Shown: positions 51,355 through 61,912, counted from the first letter of the stretch. The stretch: 64,000 bases of DNA from Clavibacter michiganensis (GCF_016907085.1 NZ_JAFBBJ010000001.1:1674001-1738000), one strand, 5' to 3'. The notes: a model not told the origin generated them from the sequence alone. A program made the numbers and translations.

Positions 51355-52134
51355 GTGGGGAAATACGGATACCGGGCGGGCGCGAAGGCGCGGGCAGCAT
51401 GGCGGATCGCCGGCTGGACGGCCGCCGCCGCGGTCGCGGCGTGCTCGGTCGGCCTGGTCGTCGCGGCGATCGGCAGCGGCGGGGCACCCGTCGCGAACGC
51501 GGGCGCCGTCGCGGAGTCGGGCTTCGTGTCCGGGCCGGGCACCACGATCGCGCCGGTGGCGCCCTTGGCGCTCCCCGAGGACCCGGCCGTCCTCATGTTC
51601 GGCGACTCGTTCATCCTGGGTCACGGCATCGAGACGTCGGGGCGGCCCGCCTATCCCGCGCTCCTCGCCGAGCGCGAGGGCTGGAGCGACGTCCGCCTGA
51701 ACGCGGCGGCCGGCACCGGCTTCGCGGCCACCTCCGATCAGCCGGACTACCCCGACCGCCTGGACGCGATGGGCGACGACTTCACGCCCGACCTCGTGAT
51801 CCTGCAGGGCAGCGTCAACGACATCAAGCCCGGCGAGGTCGCGGTGCGCAGCGGCGTGACGCGGACCCTCGCCGACATCGCCGAGCGCTGGCCCGATGCC
51901 CAGACCGTGATCATCACGCCGATGACGGGCGTGCAGAGCTACGAGAAGCTCGCGACCGCGTACACAGGGCCCGCCCTCGGCAAGGCGCACGTCATCGACG
52001 CGACGGGGCCGGAGAGCTGGTTGCCGGTGGACCGTCCGGACCTCCGCACGGAGGACGAGTGGCATCCCAGCGCGACCGGGCACGAGGCGATCGCCGCCGG
52101 GCTCCAGGCGGCGCTCACGTCCCTCGCCGGCTGA
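51355..52134 (+). CDS. Exported SGNH/GDSL esterase
   Basis: A protein of 259 residues from the GTG at 51355. N-terminal TM or signal anchor (about 14-40). SGNH blocks: FGDSF (Ser85), an AGTGF Gly, GSVND (Asn155) and DEWH (Asp234, His237). Likely an acyl esterase or acyltransferase at the cell surface. It faces the AT3 gene across a shared promoter region, which suggests they act on the same glycan. A longer frame from 51271 is possible. Confidence 0.85.
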   Translation: MGKYGYRAGAKARAAWRIAGWTAAAAVAACSVGLVVAAIGSGGAPVANAGAVAESGFVSGPGTTIAPVAPLALPEDPAVLMFGDSFILGHGIETSGRPAYPALLAEREGWSDVRLNAAAGTGFAATSDQPDYPDRLDAMGDDFTPDLVILQGSVNDIKPGEVAVRSGVTRTLADIAERWPDAQTVIITPMTGVQSYEKLATAYTGPALGKAHVIDATGPESWLPVDRPDLRTEDEWHPSATGHEAIAAGLQAALTSLAG

Positions 52135-52173
52135 GCCGGAGGGACGCGCGGCGGCGTCCGCGCCCCGGACCGC

Positions 52174-53550
52174 TCAGGCCGCCGGGGCCGAGCCCGTCCC
52201 CGGGTCCGTGAGCGGGCGGCCGAAGCCGTCGAGGCTGCGGACGCCACGGTCCGTGATGACCGAGGCGAAGGGCGTGTCGGGGTTGTTCGGGAGCGACGGG
52301 CGCTCGACGCGGGTGTCGCGTGCGAACGCGCCCACCACGACCACGCGCTGGGACGGGTACTTGCTCGGGGTCATGAACATGGTGCCGCGGCCGACGAACG
52401 TGTCCTGGGCGAGCCGTCCGCCCTGGTCGACGAGGCCCACGCCGATGCCGTGGGCGCCGCCGTCGCCGCCCGTCACGATGTTGTAGCCGACGACAGTGGC
52501 GCCGACGCCCGCCCCGATCTCCAGCTGGTAGCCGCCCGCGCCCGAGTTGCCCTCGAGGCGCATCCCGTTGATGCCGAGCTCGGAGACCATGGACGACGCG
52601 TTGCTCGTGGGGATGGCGAGGAAGCCGCGCGCCGCCTTGTTGCCGGCCCCGCAGCCGATGACGCGCGTGTTCTCGAAGCGCGCGTTGGTGGGGGCGATGC
52701 GGATCCCGCCCGCCGTGCAGTTCACGATCTCGGTGTCGCGCATGACGATGTCGATCGCGTTGACGCCGTCGCAGTCGACGCCCCAGGTGCCCGCCGTGAT
52801 CACGCGCAGGCCCTCGATGACGTTCGCGTAGGAGTACTCGTCGCTGGCCGCGGTGAAGGCCGCGCGCGCGAAGAAGACCCCGGCCGCGCCGGTGGAGTTC
52901 AGCTCGATGTCGGTGATCCGGCAGTGCAGCAGCGAGCGCAGGTACAGCCCGTGGCGGCCCGTGCGCGTGCCGGTGATGCTGAAGCCCGTGAGCGACACCG
53001 TCGCCTTGTTGTTCGCGGCGGGCCCGGCGTCCGCGCCGATCTTGCCCTGCACCTTGAAGACGTCGCCCGTGGATCCCGCGATCTGCCGGATGGTCGTGAC
53101 GCGCCGCCCGTAGCCCTCGATCGAGATGGCCGGGTAGCCGTACGGCGCTCCCGAGAGGGGCTGCTTGGGCCACGCGGCGCTCGAGTAGTCGATCCCCGTC
53201 GACGTGACGCGGATCTCGCACGGCGGCAGGATCCCCCGCCCGCCGGTCTTCTGCAGCGCCGCGAAGAAGGCGGTCATGGCCTTGGTGTGGTCCGCGGCTG
53301 ACGGCACGAAGCCGAACTGCTCCGGGTAGTAGACGCGCGACTGGTCGCCCACGACGGCGGCGGAGGCGGGCGGTACGGCGGCAGGTGCCACGACGACGGC
53401 CGCGCCCGCGGTGGCGCCGACGGCGGCGAGGAAGACGGAGCGGCGACCGAGGAGCGGCGGCCGCTCGGCGGGCGCCGGCGCGTCCTGGGCGAGGGCCTCG
53501 GCGGGCGGGTCGGGGGTGGGCGCGTGCGCACGCGCGCGTGACTGGGACAA
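52174..53550 (-). CDS. Tat-exported right-handed beta-helix protein
   Basis: A protein of 458 residues from the TTG at 53550, with GGAAGG six bases upstream. Tat-type signal: RR at 36-37 in GRRSVFLAAVG, hydrophobic stretch, PASA cleavage site. The mature part starts like pectate-lyase/beta-helix proteins (an AL(Q)-type N-cap, IEGYGRRVTTI) and has repeated short beta rungs. No catalytic Asp/Lys set was recognised, so it could be a polysaccharide lyase, a binding protein or a structural protein. Confidence 0.75.
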   Translation of the reverse strand: MSQSRARAHAPTPDPPAEALAQDAPAPAERPPLLGRRSVFLAAVGATAGAAVVVAPAAVPPASAAVVGDQSRVYYPEQFGFVPSAADHTKAMTAFFAALQKTGGRGILPPCEIRVTSTGIDYSSAAWPKQPLSGAPYGYPAISIEGYGRRVTTIRQIAGSTGDVFKVQGKIGADAGPAANNKATVSLTGFSITGTRTGRHGLYLRSLLHCRITDIELNSTGAAGVFFARAAFTAASDEYSYANVIEGLRVITAGTWGVDCDGVNAIDIVMRDTEIVNCTAGGIRIAPTNARFENTRVIGCGAGNKAARGFLAIPTSNASSMVSELGINGMRLEGNSGAGGYQLEIGAGVGATVVGYNIVTGGDGGAHGIGVGLVDQGGRLAQDTFVGRGTMFMTPSKYPSQRVVVVGAFARDTRVERPSLPNNPDTPFASVITDRGVRSLDGFGRPLTDPGTGSAPAA

Positions 53551-53777
53551 GGGGAGCCTTCCGGTGGGCCGTGCTGACGGGCGCAGTCGGGCGGCGTCGA
53601 TCCGCTCCCCCGAGCACCGGACGCCCCACGCTGGATACGCCAAGGGTCGGTCCTGCTGCCGCCCGGAGCGTACCCCCAGTTCGGGGAGGCGCGGCCGCGG
53701 TCTCCACCGGGCCCGGATCCGCATGGCCGCGCGGGTGCGGACGCCCTCCTCGGCGCGGGCGACGGCAGCGCCGATGC

Positions 53778-53783
53778 GATGCT
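53778..53783 (+). promoter_or_regulatory. -10 box, gene at 53791-54039
   Basis: GATGCT, seven bases before the ATG at 53791. Confidence 0.35.
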
Positions 53784-53790
53784 GGGTCGC

Positions 53791-54039
53791 ATGAGCATGC
53801 AGGCCGACGAACTCGTGATCGCGATGCTGACCGCCGAGGAGACGAGCGAGCGCTACGACCTGCTGAAGTCCGCGCTCGAGGAGCACGACGACCGGGGCGT
53901 GCAGTACCTCTCGGGCGTCGTCGGGCGGCTGCTCGCCTACATCGACGGGCTCCGCGAGCCGGAGGAGAACCGGATCGCGCTGGAGCGGTACACGCAGCGG
54001 GTGGCGCTGCAGTGGGCGCAGGAGGACGAGGAGGCCTGA
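53791..54039 (+). CDS. Small acidic helical protein (82 aa)
   Basis: A protein of 82 residues, starting MSMQADELVIAMLTAEE. Fully helical in appearance, no TM, no motif. Possibly leaderless. Not recognised. Codon use (mostly G/C third positions) supports a real gene. Confidence 0.65.
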   Translation: MSMQADELVIAMLTAEETSERYDLLKSALEEHDDRGVQYLSGVVGRLLAYIDGLREPEENRIALERYTQRVALQWAQEDEEA

Positions 54040-54276
54040 CGCTGAACACGTCGGACGCATCGTGCGCCGGGATCGTGGGCAGCTGTCGTGAACCGCATGT
54101 CAGATGGGCCCCCGCCCGGGCCCGCGTCGATCGCCGACTGGCGCGACCAGGACGGATGGCGGGGGACCCGGGGCCTCATCGTCGACCTCGTCAGGACCAA
54201 GGGGTCTCGCGCGACCCCGTCCACCGCGGGGGTCAATCCCCGTCGCCGCCCAGCGGCGTCGAGGATCCCCCTCCGC

Positions 54277-55161
54277 TCACCCGAAGTAGCCGTTGCAGGC
54301 GCGCCTGTCGCCGTCGCCGTCGAGGCCGGCGAAGTCGCCATACAGCGGATACCACTGGTCGAAGAACGCCTGCGCTTCCGCCTGCGATCCGAAGTCACCG
54401 CAGTTCCGATCGCCAGGACGGGGCGGCTGTCCGCCACCGCCGTTCGAGGGCGGCGGAACGGGCTGCCCGCCCCCGCCGTCCCCTCCTCCGCGGATGCTCG
54501 CGTAGGGGAATCCGGCCGCGGCCCACTCCGAGTAGCTCACCACGCGGTTCATCCCGGGACCCGCGTACCAGATCTGGTCGCTGCCGTCGTAGCGGTAGAA
54601 CTGGTCGCCCGTGATGCGTTGCACGACCTGCGGGGTCGGGAACGCCTCCTCCTGCCACTCACCGAAGCCGATGGCGCGACCCTGGCCGCCTCGGAGGTCG
54701 CTCATGCGCACGATGTCGCTCGTCCAGGACAGGCGCTGGAAGCCTTCGTTGCCGCGGTCCGCGAACCGGCGGTAGCCCATGTCCCGCCACTCCGCCGCGG
54801 ACAGCTTATGGTTGACGCCGTCGGGGCCCTCGACGAGGATCTCCGGGCTGGTGCCCCACTTGTAGAGGTAGCTGCCGGCGATGTAGCCGGCGTTGCGCAC
54901 CGCGGGGAAGCCCGCGTCCGCGTACTGCGCGAAGTCGATCCGCGACCAGCGCCAAGCGTTCTCGCCCCCCGGATAGAAGGTCACGGAGTACACCGTCGAC
55001 GACCACGGGTACTTGACGTAGTCGGTGGGGTAGGCGGCCGCAGAGACCCGCGTGGTCGTGGGGGCGGACGACGCCGGGACGGACGCGGTCGCCGCCTGGG
55101 CCGGGAGGAGCAGCGCGACGGCGAGCACGGCCGCCGTCACGAGGGGAATCGGGCGCATCAT
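54277..55161 (-). CDS. Secreted protein with four EWxxxGFP repeats and Excalibur domain
   Basis: A protein of 294 residues. Signal peptide (about 1-26). Four tandem units of about 45 residues (49-92, 97-140, 141-184, 188-224), each with aromatic residues then S.xEWxxxGFP or a variant. A Gly/Pro/Gln linker (224-250) leads to an Excalibur calcium-binding domain (253-294): Cys254, DGDGD 281-285 and Cys289. GAAGGA lies right before two ATGs; the second (55158) has better spacing. The repeat unit is not one I can name. Confidence 0.8.
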   Translation of the reverse strand: MMRPIPLVTAAVLAVALLLPAQAATASVPASSAPTTTRVSAAAYPTDYVKYPWSSTVYSVTFYPGGENAWRWSRIDFAQYADAGFPAVRNAGYIAGSYLYKWGTSPEILVEGPDGVNHKLSAAEWRDMGYRRFADRGNEGFQRLSWTSDIVRMSDLRGGQGRAIGFGEWQEEAFPTPQVVQRITGDQFYRYDGSDQIWYAGPGMNRVVSYSEWAAAGFPYASIRGGGDGGGGQPVPPPSNGGGGQPPRPGDRNCGDFGSQAEAQAFFDQWYPLYGDFAGLDGDGDRRACNGYFG

Positions 55162-55213
55162 TTCCTTCGGTTGGGTAATCACCCTCACCGTAGGGTCACG
55201 ACGCCCGCGCTCC

Positions 55214-55234
55214 CCCACCCACTTCGGGGGTGGG
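55214..55234 (-). terminator. Hairpin after galM
   Basis: A 7-bp stem CCCACCC (55214-55220) with GGGTGGG (55228-55234), 20 bases past the galM end. Confidence 0.45.
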
Positions 55235-55253
55235 TCTGCCGACCCCCGATGCG

Positions 55254-56174
55254 TTAGAAGCCCGTCGCGCGGATCCCCCAGCTCAGCGTCCACTCCTCGC
55301 CGGGCGCGAGGCGGCGGACGCCGCGACCGGAGTTGAAGGCGTCGGCCGGCGCGGTCATGGGCTCGATGGCGACCGCCTGGCGGCCGTGGGTCGGGAACTC
55401 GCGCGGCGTGTAGACCTGCAGGAACCGGAAGGACGCGTCGGCCCAGAGCTCGACGCCGCGGCCGTCGGGAGCGGTGAGGCCGTGGCGGCTCGTGCCGCCG
55501 TCCACGTGCACGTCGCCGTAGCCCGTGTTGAGGTCGAGCTCGCCGACGACGCGGCCCTGGCGGAGGTCCTCGGCGGCGCCGTCGACCGGGTGGTCGGCGA
55601 CGGGGATCAGCGCGTCGTCGACCTCGGACCACGTGTCCGCGCGGACGGTGAGGGTGAGGTCGGCGGACGGGACGCCGCCGATCGCGAGGTACGGGTGCGC
55701 GCCGACCGCGACGGGGGCGGCGGCCGCGGAGTCGTTGCGGATCCGGTGCGTGACCACGAGCCCGTCGTCGGTGAGCCGGTACGTGACGGAGGTGTCGAGG
55801 AGGAACGGGTAGCCGTGCTGCGGGAAGACGGTGGCGGAGAGGGTCACGCGGTCGTCGGCGCGGTCGGAGGCCGTGTAGCCCGTGTTGCGGAGCAGGCCGT
55901 GGGACGCGTTGCCGAGCGACGGCTCGGAGACGTCGAGCGCCTGGGCCTTCCCGTCGAGCTCGTAGCGGGCGCCGCGGATCCGGTTCGGCCACGGCACGAG
56001 GACCATGCCGGCGCCCATCGGGGCCACGACGTCGTCGCCGTAGGGCTCGACGAGGTCGACGCCGTCGAGGGTCAGGCCGCGGATGGCGGCCGCGAGCTGC
56101 ACGACGGTGGCGCGGAGCTCGCCCGACGGGCCGGCGTGGACGAGGTGGTGCTGCTCTCCGGTGACGGGTCTCAT
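55254..56174 (-). CDS. galM: Aldose 1-epimerase (mutarotase)
   Basis: A protein of 306 residues. VPWPNRIRGARYELDG, NASHGLLR (His) and VGAHPYLAIG (His) mark the family; the base is expected in a late Glu (AIEPMTAP). It supplies alpha-galactose for GalK. Start at ATG 56174, with TAACGT seven bases upstream; a GTG at 56183 is an alternative. It lies ten bases after the deoR-type gene. Confidence 0.9.
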   Translation of the reverse strand: MRPVTGEQHHLVHAGPSGELRATVVQLAAAIRGLTLDGVDLVEPYGDDVVAPMGAGMVLVPWPNRIRGARYELDGKAQALDVSEPSLGNASHGLLRNTGYTASDRADDRVTLSATVFPQHGYPFLLDTSVTYRLTDDGLVVTHRIRNDSAAAAPVAVGAHPYLAIGGVPSADLTLTVRADTWSEVDDALIPVADHPVDGAAEDLRQGRVVGELDLNTGYGDVHVDGGTSRHGLTAPDGRGVELWADASFRFLQVYTPREFPTHGRQAVAIEPMTAPADAFNSGRGVRRLAPGEEWTLSWGIRATGF

Positions 56175-56181
56175 GGGATCC

Positions 56182-56187
56182 ACGTTA
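56182..56187 (-). promoter_or_regulatory. -10 box, galM
   Basis: TAACGT, seven bases before the ATG at 56174. Overlaps the last codon of the regulator gene. Confidence 0.4.
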
Positions 56188-57009
56188 CGGCCGCCCGGCC
56201 CCGGGCGACCCGCCTGCCTCGACGACGCGCAGGCCCGCGTCGCGCAGCCGGCCGACCTCGTGCGGGTCGGCGTCGGCGTCCGTGAGCAGCGTGTCGACGA
56301 GGTCGAGCGGCGCGACGGATCCGAGGTGCGTGCGCCCGAGCTTGGCCCCGTCGGCGACGACCACCGTGCGGGCGCTGGCCGCGACCATCCGCCGCTTCAC
56401 CTCGGCCTCCGGCAGGTTGACGTTGGTGATGCCGCGGTCGACGTCGATCCCGTTGCAGCCGATGATCGCGAGGTCCGGGTGGAGGCGGTCGAGCACGACG
56501 GTGACGAGCGGATCCACGAGGCTGTGCTGCAGCGCCCGGAGCGTGCCGCCCGTCACGACCACGGTGAAGCGCGGCATGGCGCGCTCGAGCTCGAGCGCGA
56601 GCGTGAGGCCGTTCGTGATGACGGTGACGTCGACGAGGTCCTCGCGGGCGACGAGCGCGCGGGCCACCTGGAGCGTCGTGCTGCCGACGTCGAGCAGCAC
56701 GCTCTGGCCGCTCTCCACGAGCTCGGCGGCGGCCCGGCCGATGGCGCGCTTGGCGTCGGCGGCGGACTCGAGCGTCACCTCGAGGCTCTGCTCGCGGGCG
56801 GCCAGGCCGGAGCGGAGGACGGCGCCGCCGTGCACGCGCTGGACGGCGGCGGAGTCGGCGAGCGCGTCGAGGTCGGCGCGGATCGTGACGGCGGAGACGC
56901 CCGCGTCGGCCGCGAGCTCGGCGACGGTCGCGAAGCCGCGGTCGCCGAGCCGCTCGAGGATGCGCGACCGGCGGGTCGCCGCGGGGACGGGAGCGGAGTC
57001 GTCGGCCAT
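56185..57009 (-). CDS. DeoR/GlpR-family repressor of the gal cluster
   Basis: A protein of 274 residues. N-terminal winged helix (RRSRILERLGDRGFATVAELA, then VSAVTIRADL) and a C-terminal sugar-phosphate-sensing domain with LLDVGSTT and IIGCNGID. Divergent from galT-galK and directly before galM, so it most likely represses both and responds to a galactose-derived phosphate. Confidence 0.88.
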   Translation of the reverse strand: MADDSAPVPAATRRSRILERLGDRGFATVAELAADAGVSAVTIRADLDALADSAAVQRVHGGAVLRSGLAAREQSLEVTLESAADAKRAIGRAAAELVESGQSVLLDVGSTTLQVARALVAREDLVDVTVITNGLTLALELERAMPRFTVVVTGGTLRALQHSLVDPLVTVVLDRLHPDLAIIGCNGIDVDRGITNVNLPEAEVKRRMVAASARTVVVADGAKLGRTHLGSVAPLDLVDTLLTDADADPHEVGRLRDAGLRVVEAGGSPGAGRP

Positions 57010-57102
57010 GCCGCGAGCCTCCCGCACGTGGTTGCTGGAACGCAAGCCGGACCTTTCGCGGACGCAGATGTGACGCACGCGAGCCCGTAGGATCGGGGCA
57101 TC
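57010..57102. promoter_or_regulatory. Divergent gal control region
   Basis: 93 bases between the repressor and galT. GGTTGC and GCAAGCC arms around 57029-57047 form an imperfect inverted repeat that could be the DeoR operator. TAGGAT (57088-57093) is the galT -10, nine bases before its ATG. Confidence 0.45.
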
Positions 57103-58241
57103 ATGCATGCCGACCAGACCGTCACGACGTCGCCGTCCGGGATCACGCAGCGCCGCACGCTGCTGTCCGACGGCCGCGAGCTCGTCTACTTCGACGACGC
57201 CGACACGACCCTGCCGCCCGAGCGCGCCGCCGACGCCCGCCCCGCCGCGCCCCGCCCGCCCACCGCGACGATGCGGCAGGACGTGCTCACGGGCGAGTGG
57301 GTCTCCATCGCGGCCGCGCGCCAGAACCGCGCGTTCCTGCCGCCGGCGGAGCTGGATCCCCTCGCCCCCGCGAGCCCGACCAACCCGTCCGAGATCCCGA
57401 GCATGTACGACGTCGCGGTCTTCGAGAACAAGTCCCCGTCCTTCGGGCCCGCGCTCGCGGACACCGCAGGCGTGGACGCGCCCGTCGACGACGACGACCT
57501 CACCTCCATCGGCCTGGAGCGCACCCGCACCTCCGTCGGCCGCTGCGAGGTCGTCTGCTTCAGCCCCGCGCACACCGGCTCGTTCAGCGGCCTCACGCCG
57601 TCGCGCGCCCGCACGGTGGTGGAGGCGTGGGCCGAGCGCACGCGCGCCCTCTCGGCGATGCCCGGGATCCGCCAGGTGTTCCCGTTCGAGAACCGCGGCG
57701 AGGCCATCGGCGTCACCCTGCACCACCCGCACGGGCAGATCTACTCGTACCCCTACATCACGCCGCGCACCCGCCGGCTCGTCGAGTCGATCGAGCGGTT
57801 CGGGCCGGGCCTGTTCCAGCGGATCCTCGAGACCGAGCAGGCGTCCGAGCGCGTCGTGCTCCGCGGCGAGCACTTCACGGCGTTCGTGCCGTTCGCGGCG
57901 CGCTGGCCCGTGGAGATCCACCTGCTGCCGCACCGCCACGTGCCCGACCTCGCCGAGACGACCGAGGCCGAGCGCGACGAGCTGGCGACGATGTACCTGA
58001 GGCTGCTGCAGGGGATGGACCGGCTGTACGACACCCCGACGCCGTACATCGCCGCCTGGCACCAGGCGCCCGTGGACGCGCACCGCGACGAGATCCGGCT
58101 GATGCTGCAGATCACGTCCCCGCGCCGCGCGGCCGACAAGCTCAAGTTCCTGGCCGGATCCGAGGCGGCCATGGGCGCCTGGATCGGCGACGTGCCGCCG
58201 GAGAAGGCGGCCGAGATGATCCGGAAGGCAGTGGAGGACGC

Positions 58242-58245
<4 letters not shown>
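57103..58245 (+). CDS. galT: Galactose-1-phosphate uridylyltransferase
   Basis: A protein of 380 residues. HPHGQ motif with nucleophile His210; metal-site residues present around NRAFLP and HPHGQIYSYPY. Leloir-pathway exchange of UMP between UDP-glucose and galactose-1-phosphate. Its TGA overlaps the galK ATG. Confidence 0.95.
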
Positions 58246-59402
<1,157 letters not shown>

Positions 59403-59417
59403 GGACGGGCATCCCCC

Positions 59418-59423
59418 TAGGCT
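59418..59423 (+). promoter_or_regulatory. -10 box, GNAT gene
   Basis: TAGGCT, seven bases before the ATG at 59431. Confidence 0.5.
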
Positions 59424-59430
59424 CGGCGGA

Positions 59431-60345
59431 ATGCGACCACCCGTGGGCCTGACCGAGATCGCCGACGACCGGGACGCGGCGGTCCGCGACATCGCGCGTG
59501 CGCTCTCCGCGTGGTTCCCCGCGTCGACGCACCCCGGCGGCTTCGCGTGGGAGGCGTCCACCGGGCAGCTGCCCGAGCGGATCGCCGTGGCCCGCGACGA
59601 CGCCGGCGCGCTGACCGGATGGGCCGCGTCCTCGCCGGACGACGCGCGCGTCGAGTGCGCGCCCGGCGACGACGCCACCTCCGACCTGCTGGCCGCGTGG
59701 CTCCTCGACGCGGCCGGCGACGGGCGCGTGAGCGTGGCCGTGCACCGCGGGCAGGAGCGGCTCCGCGGGATCCTCGCGGCCCGCGGCTTCGTCGACGAGG
59801 CCGTCCCGCTCGCCGGGCTCCGCCACCCGGCCCGCGACACGGGCGCGCGGCCGCCCGCCGGGTACCGCATCCGCCCGGTCGCGCAGGGCGAGGAGCAGGC
59901 CAAGGTCGACGCGCACCGCCGGGCGTGGAAGCCGGTCGAGCTGCCCTTCACCGACGGATCCGGCGACGGCATCGACCCCGACGCCGAGAGCCGGTTCGAC
60001 GCGGTCGGCTACGCGGCCATGCAGACCGCCGCCGTGTACCGGCGCGAGCTCGACCTCGTGATCGAGGCGCCCGACGGCACTCTGGCTGGCACCTGCACCG
60101 CCTGGCTCGACCCCGCGAGCGGATGGGCGGAGCTCGAGCCGCTCGGCATCGTGCCGGAGCACCGCCGACGGGGCCTGGCGCAGATCCTCGCGCTCGACGT
60201 CTGCCGTCGGGTCGGCGAGCTGGGCGGGCGGGACGTCTTCATCAACGCCTCGCCGCTCCCCTACTACCGCGCGCCGTGGGACGCCTACGTCGCCGCCGGC
60301 TTCGCGCCCATGGAGCGCGGCACGCGGATGAGCCCGCGCGCCTGA
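59431..60345 (+). CDS. GNAT-family N-acetyltransferase
   Basis: A protein of 304 residues. Probably two GNAT domains, with the CoA loop in the second (IVPEHRRRGLAQIL, around 238-252). Substrate unknown. Not clearly linked to the gal genes although only 28 bases follow galK; it has its own -10. Confidence 0.8.
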   Translation: MRPPVGLTEIADDRDAAVRDIARALSAWFPASTHPGGFAWEASTGQLPERIAVARDDAGALTGWAASSPDDARVECAPGDDATSDLLAAWLLDAAGDGRVSVAVHRGQERLRGILAARGFVDEAVPLAGLRHPARDTGARPPAGYRIRPVAQGEEQAKVDAHRRAWKPVELPFTDGSGDGIDPDAESRFDAVGYAAMQTAAVYRRELDLVIEAPDGTLAGTCTAWLDPASGWAELEPLGIVPEHRRRGLAQILALDVCRRVGELGGRDVFINASPLPYYRAPWDAYVAAGFAPMERGTRMSPRA

Positions 60346-60355
60346 CCGCGCGGCC

Positions 60356-60361
60356 TACCCT
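60356..60361 (+). promoter_or_regulatory. -10 box, gamma carbonic anhydrase-like gene
   Basis: TACCCT, six bases before the ATG at 60368. Confidence 0.45.
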
Positions 60362-60367
60362 GGCGGC

Positions 60368-60961
60368 ATGACCGTCGATCCCCAGGCCACCGTCCGCGTG
60401 CTCCCCGGATCCCCCGCGCCCGACATCGCGCCCGACGCCCTGGTGGCGGCGGGCGCGCGCATCGTGGGACGGGTGACGCTCGCCGCGGGATCCAGCGTGT
60501 GGTTCAACGCCGTGCTGCGCGCGGAGACCGCCGACATCCGGATCGGCGCGGGCTCCAACCTGCAGGACAACGTGAGCTGCCACGTCGACGCGGGCTTCCC
60601 GCTCACGGTGGGCGCGGGGGTGAGCGTCGGACACAACGCGGTGCTGCACGGCTGCACGATCGAGGACGACTGCATCGTCGGCATGTCCGCCACCGTGATG
60701 AACGGCGCGGTCGTCGGACGGGAGTCGCTGCTCGCGGGCGGGACGGTCGTGCTCGAGGGGCAGGTGATCCCGCCGCGCTCGCTCGTCGCGGGCGTGCCCG
60801 GCAAGGTGCGGCGCGAGCTCACCGACGAGGAGGTCGCGGGGCTCCGCGGGAACGCCGAGCGCTACGTCGAGAACGCGCGGCTGCACGCGGGGGCGATCCC
60901 GATGCCCGCGGTCCTGCTGGGCACGACGATGGCCCCCGGACGCGAGGAGGGGACGGCCTGA
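60368..60961 (+). CDS. Gamma carbonic anhydrase-like hexapeptide-repeat protein
   Basis: A protein of 197 residues. Left-handed beta-helix with hexapeptide repeats; His in NVSCHVDAG and in SVGHNAVLHGC match the zinc triad of the gamma-CA family. May hydrate CO2 or act on another acyl/ester substrate. Its TGA lies in the loop of the terminator. Confidence 0.85.
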   Translation: MTVDPQATVRVLPGSPAPDIAPDALVAAGARIVGRVTLAAGSSVWFNAVLRAETADIRIGAGSNLQDNVSCHVDAGFPLTVGAGVSVGHNAVLHGCTIEDDCIVGMSATVMNGAVVGRESLLAGGTVVLEGQVIPPRSLVAGVPGKVRRELTDEEVAGLRGNAERYVENARLHAGAIPMPAVLLGTTMAPGREEGTA

Positions 60962-60979
60962 CCGGCCGTCCCCTCCTCG
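60943..60979. terminator. Terminator spanning a stop codon
   Basis: A perfect 16-bp stem (60943-60958 with 60964-60979) whose five-base loop holds the TGA of the upstream gene. Faces folD as well. Confidence 0.8.
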
Positions 60980-61009
60980 ATCCGCGCCACGGCGACGCGG
61001 CGAGCGCCG

Positions 61010-61912
61010 TCAGCCGCGCAGCTCGGCGGCCAGGCGCGCGTCGCGCTCGGCGGCCAGCACCACGTTCACCAGCAGCATCGCCCGCGTCATCGGCCCGACG
61101 CCGCGCGGGTTCGGCGACAGGTGGCCGGCGACCTCGGCGACGGCCGGGTCGACGTCGCCCGTGAGGCGCGCTTTCCCGGTCTCGGGATCCACGACGCGCG
61201 TGATCCCCACGTCGAGCACCGCGGCGCCCGGCTTGACCCATTCCGGCTTGATCAGGTGCGCGACGCCGACGGCCGCGACCACGATGTCCGCGCGGCGGAC
61301 CTCCTGCTCGAGGTCGCGCGTGCGCGAGTGCGTGAGCGTGACGGTGGCGTCGAGGCCCTTGCGCGTGAGCAGCAGCCCGAGCGGCCGCCCGACCGTGAGG
61401 CCGCGGCCGACCACGACCACGTGCTGGCCGGCGATCGGCACCTCGTAGCGCTCGAGCATCTCGACGATGCCGGCCGGGGTGCAGGGCAGCGGCGAGGTCA
61501 GCTCGCCCTGCACGCCGAGCACGAGGCGCCCGAGGTTGGTCGGGTGCAGGCCGTCCGCGTCCTTGGACGGGTCGATGAGCTCGAGCATGGCGTTCTCGTC
61601 GATGCCCGCGGGGAGCGGCAGCTGCACGATGTAGCCCGTGACGGCCGGATCCGAGTTGAGCCGCTCGATGGCCTGGCGCACGTCGGCCTCGGTGGCGTCG
61701 GCGGGGAGGTCGACGCGGATGGACTCGATGCCCACCTCGGCGCAGTCGCGGTGCTTGCCCGCGACGTACGACCGGGATCCCGGGTCGTCGCCCACGAGGA
61801 GCGTGCCGAGCCCGGGCACGAGGCCCTGCTCGCGGAGGGCGCGGATCCGCACGGCGAGCTCCGACTTGACGGCCGACGCGGTGGCGACGCCGTCGAGCAC
61901 GACCGCGGTCAC
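61010..61912 (-). CDS. folD: Methylene-THF dehydrogenase/cyclohydrolase FolD
   Basis: A protein of 300 residues. Catalytic Tyr49 and Lys53 in [22 protein letters not shown](P) loop [11 protein letters not shown]. Two steps between methylene- and formyl-THF. The GTG at 61912 overlaps the glyA stop (GTGA), so it is translated with glyA and shares its riboswitch. Confidence 0.95.
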   Translation of the reverse strand: MTAVVLDGVATASAVKSELAVRIRALREQGLVPGLGTLLVGDDPGSRSYVAGKHRDCAEVGIESIRVDLPADATEADVRQAIERLNSDPAVTGYIVQLPLPAGIDENAMLELIDPSKDADGLHPTNLGRLVLGVQGELTSPLPCTPAGIVEMLERYEVPIAGQHVVVVGRGLTVGRPLGLLLTRKGLDATVTLTHSRTRDLEQEVRRADIVVAAVGVAHLIKPEWVKPGAAVLDVGITRVVDPETGKARLTGDVDPAVAEVAGHLSPNPRGVGPMTRAMLLVNVVLAAERDARLAAELRG

